DNA from: Stenocarpella maydis
Taxonomy: Eukaryota > Ascomycota > Sordariomycetes > Diaporthales > Diaporthaceae
Reading direction: 5' to 3'
Length of the DNA stretch: 64,000 nucleotides
NCBI GenBank assembly: GCA_002270565.1
Contig: NQMI01000015.1
Span: forward strand, 250,250-314,249
The stretch's first letter is position 1. Every line of letters starts with the position of its first letter. Of the stretch, positions 45,348-57,500 are shown in pieces. The notes below the pieces were generated by a model that did no database searches, was not told where the DNA came from, and was given only the letters and a program-made list of their open reading frames with translations. A program made the position numbers and the translations under genes.

Positions 45348-47140
45348 ATGAATCATTTATTTTCGGTGACTTCAATAGTCGCGACATTTTCAGTCCTCGT
45401 ACGTCCATGCCTCCAACCTGTTACAAGACCCCAGCTCACCGTCATAAGGTCTTCGCGAGACTTTTCTTGCAAATCCTGCAGCGTTGCCTATGGCATCCGC
45501 TTCGCGCCGTACCAGGCCCATGGGTCAACAGCGTATCGGAGTTACCAGCCGCCCTGGCCCTGATCACGGGGAACCAGCACTTATACTATAAGTCACTGCA
45601 CGACAAGTACGGCCCGGTGGTACGCGTATCTCCAAATGAATTGAGTTTTGTACGCCCAGAGGCTCGGGAAGAGATATATGGACTTCGGGTAGGCCATGCC
45701 ACAAGCCACATATTATTACGAAACTCCTGACATTATCTCCAGAAAGGCGGCCTCAACATGGAGAAGAGTCCAATATTCCTTGGGGCTGTTGGTGGTGTAG
45801 ACGGGCAGACGGGCTTGAGCCTTGCTCTAAATGCAGATCATGCCCGCCAACGAAGGGCGTTTGGCTATTTGTTCACGAACAGCGCATTGCTGCAATTTGA
45901 GAATCTCCTCAAGGTCCAAGTAGAAAAATTCATTACCGTACTGGGGCAAAAAGCAGAAGACAAACAGCCTGCAGACCCGTCGAGCTGGTGTAAGTAGTCA
46001 TCTACCCTGGTTTTGCTTGCGAGCTGAACTAATCGGAGTTTATAGACACCTACCTTGCTTTCGACATCATGGGAGACCTTTGCTTCGCAGAACCGTTTGG
46101 ATGTTTGGAACAGGCATCAGCTACAGAATGGTCTACATCCGTTATCAATGTATTTGTAGCAGCAGTACGTACTATATGATGCCCGTAGCAGATTGCTATT
46201 CCATGGGTTCTGTCCGTTTTCCCTCTAGAGAACTAACTTCGAGTAGACTTGGACGCAAGGCATTCGCCGCCTCTCTGGTGTTGGGACATGGCTTGAATCC
46301 ATAATGCTAAAGCTCTTCGTCCCACCGAAAGCTGCTGGCTGGGCGAAGATCCACCTAAGAAACTCGCGCGAGAAAACACTCCGCCGACTCGCAGACCCCG
46401 ACCGAGACCACAGAGATTTTATGTACCAGATACTCATTAATAATGAGTCAAAGAAATCCCTCTCGCAGACTGAAATCATCCTCAACATGGCACTTTTCAT
46501 CAGTGCCGGAACTGACACGACCGCTACTGCCCTCACCGGATGGACGTATTTCGTGTGCACGCACTCGGAAGTCTACCGCCGGCTCGCTGATGAAATTAGA
46601 GGAGCTTTGGCAACTGAGGAAGATGTTCGGTGGGAGAAAGTCAAAGACCTCCGATATCTTGAAGCCACGATCCACGAGGCCCTGCGCTTGTTCCCACCCT
46701 CTCCCGCAAGCCAGCAGCGTATAGTCCCCCGAGGCGGCGCGACCATCGACGGCTATTACGTCCCCGAGGGAACGACTGTCGCTGTCCCGCCGTGGGTGTC
46801 AACACACTCGCCCTTGAATTTCCACAACCCGTTCGAGTTTAGACCAGAGCGCTGGCTCGGTGAAGAGAACGAATTCTCAAGCGATCGATTGAACGCGTCC
46901 CTGCCATTTGGAACGGGCCCCAGGGTTTGCATCGGGAGGAACCTGGCTTACATGGAGATGCGGCTCATCTCGGCCCACCTGCTTTGGAACTTTGATATAT
47001 CACTGGACAGAGGAGAGTATGAGGCGAAGAACGACGTGTGGGGCCTGGACGGGACATTGAAACCATTCAAAATATTCCACTCGATGACCAAGCCAGAGCT
47101 CTGGGTGCGGCTATTGAAGGTCCAGGCGCAACAAGGCTAA
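45348..47140 (+). CDS. Cytochrome P450 monooxygenase
   Basis: Five exons, 45348-45398, 45449-45688, 45743-45989, 46046-46164 and 46247-47140, join in frame to 516 residues; the introns are 50-82 nt. The first exon is just 17 codons and encodes a membrane anchor (MNHLFSVTSIVATFSVL). Family motifs are complete: PGPW after the anchor, the I-helix AGTDTTATAL, EALR of the ExxR pair, FRPERW, and the haem loop PFGTGPRVCIGRNLA with Cys at about 447. It resembles the fungal CYP groups (isotrichodermin C-15 hydroxylase-like) found in specialised metabolism. It is expected in the ER membrane, using a P450 reductase partner. It is divergent from the methyltransferase and is the last gene before the AT-rich stretch. 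Confidence 0.94.
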
Positions 47141-49701
47141 CTAAGTACCATACTGGTCGACCGTGCCCTAGTTGAACAGTTGGCAGAAAAAGTAAAGGTT
47201 ATAGGACTGGCTAAGGCTTCGGCTACATTATAATATCTATTCACTGTCTGGGGTTTCCAACTCTTCTTCTTAGACCTCCTGCACAAGGCTTATAATAGCA
47301 CAATATACCTCCTCCTTATTAGCGCAAGGAAGCAACTTAATGGGTTTCAATTTGGATTTTCCGGCTTATTTAATATTATTTTTATAGCATTATACTAAGG
47401 CTAATTTATAATTTAGTAGATAATTTATATTAGAGTAATGTTTATTTGAATAGGTCTTTTGTAATTTTTAAATAGCTTAAATTAAATTATTTCTATAACT
47501 CTTAACATTTGCTTATTTATAATTATTAAATGATATTATTAAAGATTTTAAATATGAAATAGTTAAAATATAGCTATATTTAATTATCTTAGTTAGTTCT
47601 ATTTAGTTTTCAGATATAATATATACTTAGTTTTAATAAAAGCCTATTTTATAAGCTTAGATATATAACTATATATATATATATATATATATATCATAAA
47701 AGAAAGTTAAGGGGGTTTTACTTTTACTTCCTTACTTTATAAATAAGAGGCTAATTTTCTTTACTATATAACTATTTACTAGTATTTTAGTTTATATATA
47801 ACTTAAAGTTAGTTTTAATTAGCCTTATTATAAAGTTGATATTATTTTATTAGTAGTATTATTTTCTTTCATTAAATGCTAGGTTTTAAAGTGTTTATGA
47901 TTATATGAGAGGACTGCTCCAGCTCCTTTTTTTGAAGAGAACTATAACCGGAGTAAAAACGAAACCACTTATAGGACTAGCTTTTTATGGCCGCATCGGG
48001 CTGAGGGTTGAGATGGGTCTGGCTGGTGCACAAACTACCTGCAGCCTCTGAGGCCCTTAGCTCTTCTAGATTCGATCTCATCGGGGGCTTCCTTTCCTCC
48101 TTTCTTCTTTTCTTAGCTAGACCAGGCATTATTCGAAGTTCTACAATCTTGAGCAAGACTTAAGAGCTTCGCCTCTCGCATGTCCCTCCTGTGACAAGCT
48201 AATAATAAGTAAATCCTCAAGGCCTCGGGTCGCCATCTAGCCGAGTTAGAATTAATCATAGAGGTTCCTTTAGCTAGGAGAAGCCCTCTGAAGTAGTTTT
48301 TTTTTTAAAAAAAAATCAATTCTTGCTTATTCTAAGGTTTCTTAAGATTTATTCTTTTTATCAACTTCCTTCACAAGGAGCCCTTGGGAGGGCAATAAGA
48401 CCCCGGGAGAGAAAGCCTCTCTTTATAAATGAAAAGAAGGAAGGTATGGAGTACTCCGTCTCCTTAGAAGAACCAATCAGAAGGCTTTAAGTTTGGATTC
48501 TTAATGGTTGGCTGGCTTATAAGGGTATGTTTTCCCCTAATTATTTACGCGGGCCGTTATGGTATTACTTATTGGAAGATGTTCTATCTAGTAGGTGTTA
48601 TTTTAAGAAAATATTGATTTTCCTCAGACGTTTAGGCCATTTTCTTGGGATGTCATGCATTGTTTATACCAGAGTTCTTTAAAACTTAATGGCCTTATAA
48701 TGACTTTTATATCTTAAATCTTTACATTTAATAGGGCTTTTGTACAGCTCCGCTCAATGTTGGTCCAGATGAAATGACCAGCACGATCGTGCTCACCTAT
48801 AGTAATAACTCGCCGGGTTAGCCTTCACAAGACTTTGAGAATACAGTCAGGGATAGGCAGGATTTTTTAAAAAGCTCAAACAGGGCGGAACTCGCTTGTT
48901 GCTCTCAGCTTTGTGGTGGCGGAATCAAATCCGCATTACAGGCCTGGCACGCCAGCCATTTCGCTTGCTTGCTCCGCAGAATCGCGAGCTTAATAATTTC
49001 ATCCAGCAGAGGACAACGTGGCAGAAGTCTCGCGGCGTCTGGACAAAAGTTCCTGTACCCCCAAATCAACTCGTGCTCCAGGAAAAGTAACTAACCGATA
49101 AATCACCGGCTCAAGGTCCTCGTGAAACCGTGGACACCATTTAGGCCACTTCAACTAAAGAGCGAGTATAGCCCAAAGATACAAGTCAAGAAACACACTG
49201 AAACATAAACTAAAAAGATACATATCAAGACCGAGGCTATCAAAAGCCCCTAGAGAGAAGATGTGCACTTGGTGCGCTTTAGCAGGTGGGCTAACTCGAG
49301 ACTAGCAATAATAGGCTCACAAAAATTGAGAGAAATGGGATATCCCCAAATATATAATCCTCCCATCGCACCTGCCTGACTTGTAAACCTCCTGAAATCT
49401 CTTGCCATCATTACAACTGTGAGACCCAGGAATTCTTAAGAAACAATTCCAAAATTACTTATCACCAAAACTTACCTCTCTCTCTCTTAAAAAAAAAAAA
49501 CACTGAACTCGAAAACACACCTTCTTAGGCAAAGTCCTCAAACAATATAATAAACCGACAAGAGGAAATTCTTCCAAGAATTCATAAGGCAAAAGACGAG
49601 AAAGGAAATAAAAACACATACTCACCTCCTGACCAAAACGAACCCCCCCCCCCCCACCAAATCTACGACCAAAACCACCCACACGCCGCCTCCCCTCCAA
49701 A
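47141..49701. other. AT-rich, gene-free stretch, probably RIP-mutated
   Basis: From about 47190 to 48720 the DNA is very AT-rich, full of TAATTTA-like words and stops in all frames, with a TA microsatellite at about 47668-47694. Islands of mixed composition near 48000-48250 may be remnants of a transposon. GC content rises again after 48740. No gene is supported; only a 64-residue frame at 48896 occurs. Confidence 0.6.
47668..47694. repeat. TA dinucleotide microsatellite
   Basis: About 13 alternating TA units within the AT-rich stretch. Confidence 0.8.
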
Positions 49702-51027
49702 ATGGCAACCGCCACAAGGACACGCCAGCCCCTAGGCCCCCTCTCGACAACCTCCCCTCCCCAATGCCCACGCACATCACCACCCGCAACCCACGGCCCA
49801 CCACCACGTACGCCACCCAACACTGGGCACTGGTCCCGCTTCCTCGAGGCCGACACCACCACCACCAGCAGCACCATCCAGAGCCAATACCCAGGCATAA
49901 GACCCAACCCCTCAGGGCGCCGCGAAGAAGAGCTCTACAGCGCCGTTCTCGAGACCTTCACCCTCCGCCTCGACAGCTACAGCCACATCGCGACCACCTT
50001 GCACGACCCCGTAGTCCTGCCCCAGAGCGCGTGGCTCCGCGGCGAGGTGACCAGGCTCCGGGCTCTGCGCCAACGCAGGAGACAGCAACTCAGCCGCCAG
50101 GGCCAGGGCCAGGGCCAGGACGAAGACGACGACGACGGCGACGTGGCGGTCCGCATCCCCAGCCGCCTCGGCTGGTGGGAGGTCGCCTGGTGCCTGGAAT
50201 ACATGTACACGGGGGCGGTCCCCGGGTTCGCCATCCTGACCGGCAGGGACGAGCTACGTCCCGGGCGCGCCGAGGATGAGCCGCCCAGATTGACGACGTC
50301 CGTCACATGGGGGCTGGTGCAGCTGTGGATGGCGGCCAGCTTCTTCGGGCTGGCGGAACTCGAGGCCCGGGCGGAGCGGGCCCTCGTGTGCTACCTCCGC
50401 GATGGTATGAGGCGCACCGCCGCCACGCGGCGCCGGTGGCGCGAGCACCACCATATGAGGACGCGCCACTGGGGCGACGTGGCCCAGTGGGAGGTGGCGT
50501 TCTACTATGAGTTTGCGTTCGCGGCCGAGGTCCTGTTCAGCGAGGGCGATTCGGATTCGGCGCCGTTTGGGGGGCTTCCGTACTTGTGCCTGGTCGGCTC
50601 CGGGACCCCGGACCGGTTGGCGGGGTGGGATTACATGTATTCCGTGGCCGAGGTTGGGGGCCAACCAATGGTGCGGACGTTGGTTGGGGGGCAACCAGGG
50701 GTGCGGGCGTGGGTGCGGAGTTTTTTTGGCTTCAGGGACGGCCCTGCCGAAGATTCAGCTGGGTTTACGCCAGGCGGCTACCACCAGGCTCGCATGAGGT
50801 TCGGACCCATGATGTTGGACCTGTGCATGCGCTTCGCACGATGGAGTCTGTTCGAGGTGACGTGGCTTCAGAATGTTATAATTTGGGCTCCTTGGAGGAT
50901 GAGGACCGGCCTCGAGGATAGGATGCGATTACCCGAGTACCTGTGGCTGCGTGATCAATTCCCGGATGCCCCATTCGCTTTCCCCGAGGGTCCTGTGGTT
51001 GAATCGCCTGATATGGTGCCTGCGTAA
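49702..51027 (+). CDS. BTB/POZ-like protein
   Basis: Single exon, 441 residues, GC-rich. Residues of about 75-240 resemble a fungal BTB domain. The clearest part is WWEVAWCLEYMYTGAVPGF followed by LVQLWMAASFFGLAELEARAERALV, matching the second half of BTB folds (a tyrosine-containing YLYTG-like strand, then helices naming an age- or lineage-like 'ADKYG' segment). The first half is interrupted by a GQGQGQ stretch and DEDDDDGD. The N-terminus is Pro/Thr-rich and disordered. The C-terminal 170 residues are unknown. BTB proteins mediate dimerisation and often link substrates to Cullin-3 ligases; that role is inference. The gene begins right after the AT-rich stretch with a sharp change of composition. 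Confidence 0.62.
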   Translation: MATATRTRQPLGPLSTTSPPQCPRTSPPATHGPPPRTPPNTGHWSRFLEADTTTTSSTIQSQYPGIRPNPSGRREEELYSAVLETFTLRLDSYSHIATTLHDPVVLPQSAWLRGEVTRLRALRQRRRQQLSRQGQGQGQDEDDDDGDVAVRIPSRLGWWEVAWCLEYMYTGAVPGFAILTGRDELRPGRAEDEPPRLTTSVTWGLVQLWMAASFFGLAELEARAERALVCYLRDGMRRTAATRRRWREHHHMRTRHWGDVAQWEVAFYYEFAFAAEVLFSEGDSDSAPFGGLPYLCLVGSGTPDRLAGWDYMYSVAEVGGQPMVRTLVGGQPGVRAWVRSFFGFRDGPAEDSAGFTPGGYHQARMRFGPMMLDLCMRFARWSLFEVTWLQNVIIWAPWRMRTGLEDRMRLPEYLWLRDQFPDAPFAFPEGPVVESPDMVPA

Positions 51028-53022
51028 TAAGTCGTGGAATTTCACGCCTCCCTCGCGCCTCCCTCGCGCCTTTGTCTCGAGAAGGACGCGCAGGGCAGGG
51101 TCATGTTCAGGGAATGTAAACAGAAATATTCATGATATTGGCTGGGATGTGGGGGCTATCACGGGCTTGGTATTGACACGGTTGGAAGGAAGGCGCTGTG
51201 GCAGCGAGTGCATCATGGCTTGGGGCCCGGGAAGCTCAATGCCAACGACATGTGAGGCAGCGGCTAGATGGATCCGGAGGATACTGAGAAGAGGGATATA
51301 TGTATTAGGTATATATGTAGGGAGGAGCACTTGCACCATCTCAGGGCATCCAGCTGGTTAAAAGAAGATTATTCACCAGATATGAACCGAACATCTTGCA
51401 GTTCCCGGTTGTGTCCCCTGATGCGTGACTTTCCTGTGGCATGAGGGTTGAATGTTCCCTTGCAGAGACCACTCGGCCATATGCATGCGAGGCAAGTCGG
51501 GCGACGAGGACGGGGATAACTTGTCGCCAACACTGTCGAACCGAGTCCACAGCACAAGTATTTAGGTTGGAGGCTGGTTCGTGGGCGAGTATATCAACAG
51601 CGTGGAAAGTTAAGTATCAAGTACGCAGCCTTGCACGCTTGAGTCGGGGAGGGGGGAGTTCTGAGTTGGCGCCACGGCAGATTGGTAGATTGGCAGATAG
51701 ACTTGGGACGGACGGTGGACATGTATTTCAGGGGCACGAGGGAGGCCCTTATCATGCCCATCTGCTCCGAGAATGAATCCTAGTTAGTAATGAAGAGTTA
51801 CCCTGGTCTTGACTTGTCCGGTTCGGCCAGGAACATAACTCCGGAACTGTGCCCCATGTCTGCCGGCGAGAATAGTTGAGGTCGACGATGTGACTGCAAG
51901 TATTAGTGTATTAGCAAGCAACACACTATACCGTTTCAAGAGTGCATCTGACCCCTGAAAGTGTGGCAGTGATGTACGAACATGTGGGGAGGCGGCGACA
52001 CCTTGACAGGGCGAGGGTGTGGACGGATTTGATGAAGGTGGCATTGGGACGGATCTAGAGTTGCAGTGGTTATTTGGATGACATCGCATCAGCCTCCCTG
52101 ATTGGGGTTGGGGTTGAGGGTAGGGTTGGAACCTTCTCCAGCGTGTCTTCTCCAGAAAGGTCTCCAGACCCCGACAAAGATGGAAGGCGAAGCCGGTCGA
52201 AGCTACGTCAGAGCCGCAAAGGGGCCCGAGCGATGGGGGGGGGCCGGGGGAGAAGGGAAGGGGCGAGCTTGGGAATGCCCCTCGCTCCTTTGCCTTTTTT
52301 GGCAAGCTTGGCAAGGTTTCGAGCTGTTGTTTAGATGAGCAGGCTGGAAAAGGGGAAGGGGGAAGGAGGGGCCCCAGTCTTATCTGGGCCAGAGCTTCCC
52401 TCTCCGAACCGAGCAACATCGTAGCCCATCTGCTTGCACCTGCCATACAGCGAGTTCAGCGCTGGTGATAGCCTCATCCTTCTTCTTTCTGGCTGGTCTT
52501 CCTCTTCCTAGGTGCCCATTCCTCATTTGACGGCATCGACTACATACATCATCTCTATAGTATACCTGCCACCCGAAGTGGCATCTTCCTGCCTGTTCCT
52601 GACCGAACTGGTACGTCATAGCCCCCCACCTTTGTGCGACCTCTGTTTCTGCTTCTGTTTCTGCTTCTTCCTACCGTGCGACTGTTGTGCGACTGTGGCT
52701 TGGTTCTTCTGCTATTTCCGTGTTCTCGTCATACTGTACTGTACTGTACCGTCACTTGTATCATTGCATCACACTGTGGCTTCTTGACGTCTGGAAAGTA
52801 ATCAAGTCAGCGAGTAAGAGCTTCGGAGCAATCACGTAACTCGGCCGCAGGTGTTTCTGCAGTAAGTCTGTTGTGATTGATCTCCGTGGTTGTTGTCTAG
52901 AATCTATCTGCAAATCCGAAGTCGAAAAGGCGACGGATTTATACCTATTGGTGGTTGGCCCGAGTGCCCCACCAGTGGGGCTGCAGTTAGGCTGCAGCCA
53001 CAACACTGGATCCTGTCCTGCA

Positions 53023-53100
53023 TTCTGCATCCAGCACCTGCATCCAGCACCTGCATCCAGCACCTGCATCCAGCACCTGCATCCAGCACCTGCATCCAGC
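53023..53100. repeat. 13-bp minisatellite, about six units
   Basis: The unit CACCTGCATCCAG is repeated head to tail almost perfectly. Each unit contains the palindrome CACCTG, an E-box-like core. The tract is about 1.4 kb upstream of the TPS2 start. Confidence 0.9.
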
Positions 53101-54332
53101 ATCCCAGCATCAGAGCCTACCCGCCACCTCTCTCGCCTCTGCCAATAAGGCCACCACGTTGGGAATCATCCCCGCCATAATTACTCGCTTCTGCGCTCAA
53201 ATCGATGTCATCGACCGGTATCCGCCCAGGACCACCAGACCACCAAGCTCCATCTTGCCCAGCCACGAATCCCAGACAGTCTGTCTCGAGTATGTCAGAA
53301 TACTCTTGTGTCTACCGCCAGACTGCCTGAATGTACCTACCGACAGACCGACTGCCAGCTGTACGGAGTACCGACTCTCTCTACAAGGACCTGGCATCGA
53401 CGACAATCCTGCACCGCTGCATTGCTCGCTGCCGAGGATTATTCCATACCCAGCCAACATCGTGCATAGTCTGACCAAGGACCAAGCCAAGGCCCTATCC
53501 GACGTCGTCTCTCGATCTCTATCTCTCTCTCGCGTCGAATCGGACCTGCATTGACTAGACGTCCACTCCCGAGACACGACGACGCCTCATAAGACTCTGA
53601 AGCCCCCACCGCCTCTTCGTCTTTGCCTCCTCGTCCCATAACGACGATAGGCCAAGCATACGTCGTGCAGAGCCCGCAGAGTCCCGCTCTATTCAGGGGG
53701 CCGTGCTAGATAAGAAACTGCCAACACGCACGCTGGTCAGCGAGGGAGCCGATTCTTCTCCGTTGGTCGAGGTTGGTCGAGCATCCATACGACCAGCCCC
53801 GAGTAGTATCAGAGTACTCCGTACACACACGCACGGTTACATTGATAGAGCCACAAGCAGCTGGGTGGGCTGCGACAGGGGGTCGTGGGGGATACAAGCA
53901 GGATCGACGAGTCTGACAAGCTGACAAGGAAGGAGCAAACCGTCCTTGACAGCCAAGCCTGGCCAGCCAGCTGCCAGTCCGGGCAAATCCAGCCCCACGG
54001 GCACATCATAACACCTTGCAATCCAGCAACCAACCCCACCACGGCCTGGAACAGTCTCTCTGCTCGACTATGTAGTATAGACGCAGAGGCAGACTGCGCG
54101 AGACTGCGGTACTTCCAAGGCTTTCGATCCGATCATCCTTCAGCTCAGATATGCACTCCCTGGACCTGCCCTTTATTCTTCTCCCTTCCGACGTGTTCCT
54201 CATTCTCCTCCGGATCTGACAAGCTTCACGGCCAGCTCAGCTTGACTTTCGGCCTACTCGACCACTCCCTGCTGTGCCTGTCCTGATTGTCCCTGATTGT
54301 TTACAACCGTTTTTTTCATCTTTTTTTCCCGG

Positions 54333-54334
<2 letters not shown>

Positions 54335-54371
<37 letters not shown>

Positions 54372-54396
54372 TTTTTTTTTTTTTTTTTTTTTTTTT
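54335..54396. promoter_or_regulatory. Poly-T tract upstream of TPS2
   Basis: 62 bases, all T except one A at 54370, ending about 130 bp before the TPS2 ATG. Poly(dA:dT) tracts exclude nucleosomes at fungal promoters, so a role in keeping this promoter open is plausible. The exact length may be unreliable. Confidence 0.5.
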
Positions 54397-54523
54397 GGTT
54401 GTTTCAATTTTTTTTTTGTTTTACTGTTTTCCCCATCACATGATCCGACATTGTTGGACTTTTTTGCTGTTAATTCACACGCCGGCCGCTATCGAAATTG
54501 GTCGTAATTAACACGAGGTCACA

Positions 54524-57500
54524 ATGGCAGACCAAAAAGGACCGGCGAAAGGAGACGGCGCCGCCGATACGGGGCCGCACGTCAATTTCTCCACTCTCCC
54601 AACGAGGCCCGACGACTCAAGAACCCCATCCTCCCTCAGGCCAGCCTTCGACCGAGCAGTCACCAAATCAGACCTCCTCCCTCACCACCAAGAGGCAAAC
54701 ATCAACGTCCCAGTCACCCCGGGAATCGGCCTCGAGACCTACGACTCCGGCACCAGCGCCGACTCGACCGAATCCGCCGGTAACAACTATTTCTCGGTCA
54801 AAAAACCACTCCACGCCCCCCAAGAGGCAATCGCCTCCCCCAGCGCCATCGACGACAACATGACCGACACCCCCGCCGACCCCATGTCCGGCCATGACAT
54901 CCTGCGCCGCATGAGCAAGGCCAGCCGCGGCAGGCGACAGACCATGGCCGAGATCAAGAACGCATACCCTGCCCTCTCGCTGAGCGGAAACGTCATATCC
55001 GCCACCTTTAATATGCCGCACTCGTTGCGCTATCGCAAAGGAAACGACTGGGTGAGTGCGCCACGAGTACCCCGCGCTGCCTGCAAACAGGAGAGAAAGC
55101 GGACGTCCATTCATGCTAACCTGGTCTGCCTGCAGGAACTGAAAACCCGCCGTGGTCAATCCGCCCTCTTCGACGCTTTTGCCCACCTCTCGTCCGACGA
55201 TTCTTCATGGAACCACACCTGCGTTGCCTGGACGGGCGAGATCGAAGCACCGGCCGACATCCCCTCTCCCCCCGACACCCCTCCGCTGACGACCACAAAC
55301 CTCCCGAGCCTGAACAAGCTCTCCGCCCCGGTCCCTGTTGATGTCGGCGCCGAGAAGTCGGTGCCCCCACCACCCTCAAAGGACGGGCTCTGGATCCCCA
55401 AGGAGGACATGGACCGGCTTGAGTATCAGCTGTCGCACGACAAGAAGATCAGGACCGTGCCCCTGTGGCTCGCTGACGACACGGACGGCAAGGAGGACGG
55501 GATCCTGCTCAAGGATCAGTCGAGATGGAGGCGCTACGCCGAGCATGACCTCTACACCCTATTCCACTACAAGACCCAGATGCCCTCGGACGGCCGCAAG
55601 GAGCGCATCTACTGGGCAGACTACTATCGCATGAACCAGAAGTTCGCAAACAAGATCCTCGAGCTCTACAAGCCCGGCGACGTCGTCGTCATCCACGACT
55701 ACTACCTCATGCTCCTGCCTAGCATGCTGAGGCAGCGCGTGCCCCACATGTACATCAGCTTCTTCCTGCACTGCCCGTTCCCCTCGAGCGAGTTCCTGCG
55801 CTGCCTGCCGAGGCGCAAGGACATCCTCGAGGGCATGCTCGGCTCCAACTTGATTGGCTTCCAGAGCTACAGCTACAGCAGGCACTTTAGCTCCTGCTGC
55901 ACCCGCATATTGTCGTACCCCTCCGATACCGGTGGTGTTGAGACATACGGCTCTCGGGTCGAGGTCGGCGTCTTCCCGATCGGGATCGACGCTGCCAAGG
56001 TTGAGTCCCTGGCCTTCGCCCCCGAGGTCGAGGACAAGGTCAAGGCCCTCCGGAAGATGTATGCGGGCAAGAAGATAATTGTTGGCCGCGACCGGTTGGA
56101 CAGCGTCAGGGGCGTGGCACAGAAGCTAATGGCCTTTGAGCGGTTCCTCGAGCTCTACCCCGACTGGCACGAGAGGGTGGTGCTTATCCAGGTCACCAGC
56201 CCGACCTCGATCGAGGAGTCGACCGACGGCGACGAGAACAAGATTGCCAGCCGCGTCAACGAGCTCGTCAGCAGCATCTCCGGCACCTACGGCCACCTCG
56301 GGTACGAGCCCGTGCAGCACTTCCCCCAGTACCTCAGCCAGGACGAGTACTTTGCCCTGCTGCGCGCCGCAGACATCGGGCTGATAACCTCGGTCCGGGA
56401 CGGCATGAACACCACCTCCCTCGAGTACATTGTCGCCCAGCGCGACAACAACGGGCCCCTGATCCTGTCCGAGTTCAGCGGCACCGCGGGCAGCCTCAAG
56501 GATGCCATCCACATCAACCCCTGGGACCTCTCTGGCGTGGCCGACGAGATCAACAACGCCCTCACCATGAGCGACGACAAGAGGAAGGCCATGCAGCAGT
56601 CCCTGTACCGCCACGTCACCACAAAGAACGTACAGAGCTGGATCGGCGCCTTCCTTGACCGCCTGGTCGACGTCCTCGGCAGCTCCAAGAATACCGTCTC
56701 TACCCCGCTCCTCGACCGCGCCCTCATGCTGCAGTCCTACCGGAATGCGGGGAAGCGCCTCTTCATGTTCGACTATGACGGCACGCTCACGCCCATTGTC
56801 AAGGAGCCCTCTGCGGCCATCCCCAGCCAGCGCGTCATCAAGACGCTGACGACGCTGGCGTCTGACCACCACAACGCCGTCTGGATTATCTCGGGCAGGG
56901 ACCAGGCCTTCTTGACACAGCACCTGGGACACATCGAGGAGCTGGGATTCAGCGCCGAGCACGGCAGTTTTATGAGGCATCCGGGCTCTAAGGAGTGGGA
57001 GAATCTTGCTGAGACGTTTGACATGGGATGGCAGTCTGAGGTCATGGACGTGTTCCAGAAGTATACCGACCGGTGTCCTGGTGAGTTCATCTGCTGTCCC
57101 AAAGTTCCACCTCGCGTGCCCCCTATGATTTTACTTCTAACAGGAATCATTTATTTAGGCTCCTTCATTGAACGCAAGCGCTGCGCACTCACCTGGCACT
57201 ACCGCCTCGCTGACCCAGAGCAGGGCCCCCACCTGGCGCAGGAGTGCCACAAGGAGCTCGAGGCGACGGTGGCACGCAGGTGGGACGTGGACGTGATGCC
57301 GGGCAAGGCCAACATCGAGGTGCGCCCGACCTTCATCAACAAGGGCGAGATCGCCAAGCGCCTCGTGCTGCAGTACAACAACGACATGAGCCACGTCGCC
57401 GGAAGCGCCACCTCTGCCCCTAGCACAGCCTCCAGCGGCAGTGCAGCCAACGACAAGGTCGAGTTCGTTCTGTGCCTCGGCGACGACTTCACCGACGAGG

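Larger units (their letters stand above)
51028..54523. other. Long non-coding stretch and TPS2 leader
   Basis: About 3.5 kb without a supported gene. It holds a minisatellite (53023-53100), CT-rich leader-like DNA from 52.5 kb, and a long poly-T tract (54335-54396) before the TPS2 start. Open frames on both strands are low-complexity. Confidence 0.5.

Noticed and set aside
51784..52446. 220-residue minus-strand frame rich in Pro and Ser
   Set aside because: Low complexity, no domain, in a region of simple-sequence DNA.
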